NCBI RefSeq assembly: GCF_000499385.1
Contig: NW_013651701.1
Location: 66,751-130,750, forward strand
DNA: 64,000 nt
Origin: Eimeria necatrix
Lineage: Eukaryota > Apicomplexa > Conoidasida > Eucoccidiorida > Eimeriidae
Direction: 5' to 3'
The notes beneath the pieces were generated by a model. The model searched no databases. It saw only the letters and a program-made list of their open reading frames with translations, and had not been told where the DNA came from. This document shows, piece after piece, positions 61,140 to 64,000 of this stretch. The first letter of the stretch is position 1, and each line of letters opens with the position of its first letter. Made by a program: the position numbers and the translations under genes.

Positions 61140-61820
61140 GCGTCTCTGCCCAGCGGGGTGTCCGGGGGCGAATTGCTGGAGGGCTGCGTAGAGGCAGTGC
61201 TGAGGGTCTTCAGAGAAGACCCATCTCTCATCCGGGGCCCCTTGGGGCCCTGCAGGGGGCCCCCGGGGGCCCCCATTTCTTCTAGGGCCTCCGGGGCCTC
61301 CGGGGCCTCGGGGGCCCCCGGGGCCCCCAGGGCCGGGGGGGCCCCCCCCAACCTGGGGGCCCCCACTCCCCCCTCATCGCCCTGCAGCTGCTGCAGGTGG
61401 GAGAGGGGCCCCCTGAAGGGCCCCGGAAGAGGGTCCTGCGGGTGGGGTGCCCCCGGGGGGCCCCCCAGGGGGCCCCCGGGGGGGCCCCCCAGGGGGCCCC
61501 TGCTGCTGTGGGCAGCTGCAGCAGCCCTGTAGTACTGCCTGAGGGCCCCCAAAGACCACAAAAGAAGGGCCCCCTCTCTGCTGCCAACAGCCAAGCTGTC
61601 GCCCTCGGGGCCCCACACTAAGCAGCAGGGGGAGTGCAGCACAGCGTGGGAGGCCCCCGGGGGCCCCCCTGCTGCTGCTTCGGGGGGCCCCCTTGCTGCT
61701 GCCTCGGGGGGCCCCCCTGGGAGGGGCCCCAGGGCGCTTTGGACCAGCAGAGAGGGCCCCAAGAGCGGGCAGGCGAAGAGGAAGGAGTGCAGGTGCTGCA
61801 GGGTCACTCGGGCCTCTCCA

Positions 61821-61861
<41 letters not shown>

Positions 61862-62012
61862 GTGGGGCGGGGAGGCCCAGCTGCGCTGCACTTGCACTTC
61901 CCACAACTCCACGCGGCCATCTGCATGCGCTGCTGCCAGCAGCAGCTCTTTGGGGTGCCAGCTGAGGGCAGAGACTTCGGGGGAGCCTTTGAGGCCCTCC
62001 CAGTTGCTGCAG

Positions 62013-62051
<39 letters not shown>

Positions 62052-63619
62052 GGCTGCTGCTGGAAGGCCGCGAGGGCCTCGAGAAGCGCGCTGCGCTGCT
62101 CCGTGCCGCAGGGAGCTGCCCCAGGCGAGTGAGCAGCAGCAGCAGCAACGCAGCGGCTAGCAGCTAAAGGCGAGCAGAGGCCCCCTGCCTCGGGGGGCCC
62201 CACAGCTGCTGCTGCTGCTGCTGCTGCTGCTCCCTGCACGGGCGGCAGCAGCCACAGCTCCAGGGCCCCCGACTCAAACCCCAGAGCCAGCAGCGCCTCG
62301 TCTGCTGCAGCAAACTGCACACAAGTCACGCTGCTGCGGCAGGGCAGGGGGCCCCTAGGGTCTTCTTGCTGCGCAGCACGGGGGCCCCCCTCCGCCTCTG
62401 TGGCTGGGGACAGCAGCGCAGCAGGGGGCCCCCCGAAGTCCGCAGCAGCAGCAGCAGCAGCAGCAGCGCCCAGGGCCCCTTCGAGGAACCTCGGGGTGTC
62501 CATGGGCCGCAGGTCTCCGTCGCCCACGAGCAGCAGCTGCTGCTGCATGAGCTGCTGCTGCAGCTGCTGCTGCTGCTGCGGCTCCTGCTGCAGCTGCTGC
62601 TGCTGCTGCTGCGCCGGAGACGCCGGCCACAGGGCCGTGGGCTCCCCTATAGGGGCACATGTGGGGTCTGTTGCAGCAACATAAACTGTAGAAACTAAAG
62701 AAGTAACAAATCGACTAGAGAGGGGCCCCCAGTCCATGGGTTGCTGCAGCCTGCGGTGCTGCAGCGCCTCGGGCAGGTCAAGCGAGCGCAGGGGCCCCTG
62801 GGGGCCCCCCTGGGGGCCCCCCGGGGGGCCCCACAGGGGCCCCCCCGGGGGGGCCCCCCACAGGGGGGGGCCCCCAGGGGGCCCCCACAGGGGGCCCCTC
62901 TCGGAGGCCAGGGCCGCGCAGAGAAAAGGGTCCAGGGGCGGGGGCAGCTGGGGGGCCCTAAGGGCAGGGGCAGCAGCAAAAAGGGAAAAGTGCGCAAAAT
63001 GAAGCAAAAAAAGAAATTAAAAGAACTAAAAGGGAATAAAAAGAATTAAAAAGAATTAAATGGTTGAAGTGGAGATTTATTTGGAGAAAATTGCGGAAAA
63101 AAACGAAAAAAATGGACCAAAAATGATCGAAATGCAGCAAAGTCCGGCACTGGCAGCAGCAGCAGCAGCAGCAACCAGCATTTAAAAGATTTAAAATAAA
63201 AAATAAAATAAAATAAAAATAAAATAAAAATAAAATAAAAAAATAAAAAATAAAACAAAACAAAAAGATTTAAAGGATTAAAAATAAAACATTAGAAAGA
63301 TAAGAAGAATTAAAAATTAAAAAGATTTTTAAGTAAAAATAAAACAAAAGACGACAAATAAAGAAAGTGAAAATAAGAAAGGCAAAAGACTGAAATTAAA
63401 AATGAAAAAGAATAAAAAAAGAAATGAAACAAATAAAGACAAAATAAGAAAAAGAAGCAAAAGGAAATAAATTAATTAATCAAAAAGAACGAAAAAAGAG
63501 TCAATTAAAAGAAAAAAGAAAATAATTAAATTAAATTAAATTAAAAAGCTGCAGCAAGAAAAAAGGAAAGTCAAAAGGCAGCAGCTTACAGGGGGAGCGC
63601 GGCAGAGCCGTAGGAAGGC

Positions 63620-63651
<32 letters not shown>

Positions 63652-63653
63652 GC

Positions 63654-63690
<37 letters not shown>

Positions 63691-64000
63691 GCCCGGAGGC
63701 CACTGCTGGGGGTCTTTGAAGGCCCCCAGGCTGCTCCACGGGCTGCTAGATAGGGGCGAGAAGCCCCCGTTGGCTGTGCTGCTGCTGCTGCTGCAGCAGC
63801 TCTGCAGCAGCAGCAAACGCCTGTGCTGCTGCTGCTGCTGCTGCAGCGAAGCCACAGTGCAATCTACTTCTTCTGTTGAAAAGCAGCGGCCCTCAGGGGC
63901 CTCGACTTCAAACGGAGCAGCAATAAGCCGCCCGCAGCAGCAGAACTCCCCGAGGGGCCTCCGTGCCTGCTGCTGCTGCTGCTGCTGCTGCTGGAACTGC
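59053..64000 (-). CDS. Cdc20/Cdh1-like WD40 activator of the APC/C (partial at both ends)
   Basis: Three exons are visible: one entering from the window edge to 63590, then 62957-60482, then 60035-59053. They join in phases 2 and 0, and the last ends at a GTGAGC donor, so more coding lies beyond. WD blocks follow Fizzy-family order: [20 protein letters not shown] (the LLDWSSxN entry), [80 protein letters not shown], then [19 protein letters not shown] across the exon 2/3 junction, matching the near-diagnostic VCGLLWSK-x-ELVSTHG signature, and [20 protein letters not shown]. Large Gly-Ala-Pro and Gln inserts sit between blades. The N-terminal C-box and the terminal IR residues lie outside the modelled exons. 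These proteins recruit substrates to the anaphase-promoting complex. Confidence 0.75.
59075..60460. repeat. GGGGCCCC islands in and between Cdc20-like exons
   Basis: Dense GGGGGCCCCC palindromes at 59080-59185, 59338-59470, 59910-59970, 60080-60280 and 60340-60455. Those in exon 3 encode GPPGGPL or GAPRGAP repeats; those at 60040-60480 fill the intron before exon 3. Confidence 0.85.
60757..60870. repeat. GGGGCCCCG/T tandem encoding Gly-Ala-Pro repeats
   Basis: A 9-base unit (GGGGCCCCG or GGGGCCCCT) repeats about 12 times inside exon 2 of the Cdc20-like gene. On the minus strand it encodes about a dozen GAP tripeptides in a loop between WD blades. Confidence 0.9.
62958..63589 (-). other. T-rich (A-rich on +) intron of the Cdc20-like gene
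   Basis: The + strand from 62990 to 63550 is almost entirely A, G and T in AAATAAAA/GAAAAAG patterns with very little C, in sharp contrast to both sides. On the gene's strand it is one long pyrimidine/T-rich tract, bounded by GTAAGC (63589) and TTAG (62958). Confidence 0.75.

Overview
This window looks like nuclear chromosome sequence from a coccidian apicomplexan, most likely Eimeria. Three things support that. Runs of CAG/CTG triplets put long Gln, Ala, Ser and Leu homopolymers into almost every protein. There are many interstitial TTTAGGG-type telomere-like repeats. A complete CDPK1 gene is closely similar to the Toxoplasma enzyme. The homopolymers swamp simple ORF calling, so genes were built here from recognisable non-repeat blocks joined at GT/AG sites with matching intron phase.

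Layout. The left part (0.8-8.2 kb, + strand) holds a Gln-rich ORF, a zinc-knuckle gene split over at least three exons, and a large RRM protein. From 9.85 to 13.5 kb (-) lies a four-exon two-module glyoxalase-like gene with a signal-anchor-like N-terminus. It is divergent from an IF-3 C-domain gene (14.3-16.0 kb, +), probably for the apicoplast. A repeat block (TAGC arrays and GGGGCCCC islands) with one small ORF follows, then a Dcp1-type mRNA decapping subunit (17.9-20.3 kb, -), more repeats, and eukaryotic glutathione synthetase (22.7-25.5 kb, -). Divergent from that is a RING1-type Polycomb E3 ligase with RING and RAWUL domains (26.3-30.9 kb, +).

The right part holds CDPK1 (32.9-39.1 kb, + strand, 12 exons, 505 aa, Thr gatekeeper) and an AT-rich intergenic region. 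A very large minus-strand gene (42.4-56.5 kb) is reconstructed here as seven phase-compatible exons (3963 aa). It follows the order of an alpha-glucan water dikinase: two CBM45-like modules, the central helical region, a phosphohistidine-region remnant and an ATP-grasp-like C-terminus. The residues expected at its catalytic centres appear to be missing. At the right edge is a Cdc20/Cdh1-like APC/C activator (59.1-64.0 kb, -), entering from outside the window.

Working together: glutathione synthetase and the glyoxalase-like protein could both belong to thiol and methylglyoxal detoxification. CDPK1 and the dikinase-like protein touch calcium signalling and amylopectin storage, both central to coccidian biology. 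The RING1-like, Dcp1 and Cdc20-like proteins are housekeeping regulators of chromatin, mRNA decay and the cell cycle. Family assignments come from reading motifs by eye; no database search was run.
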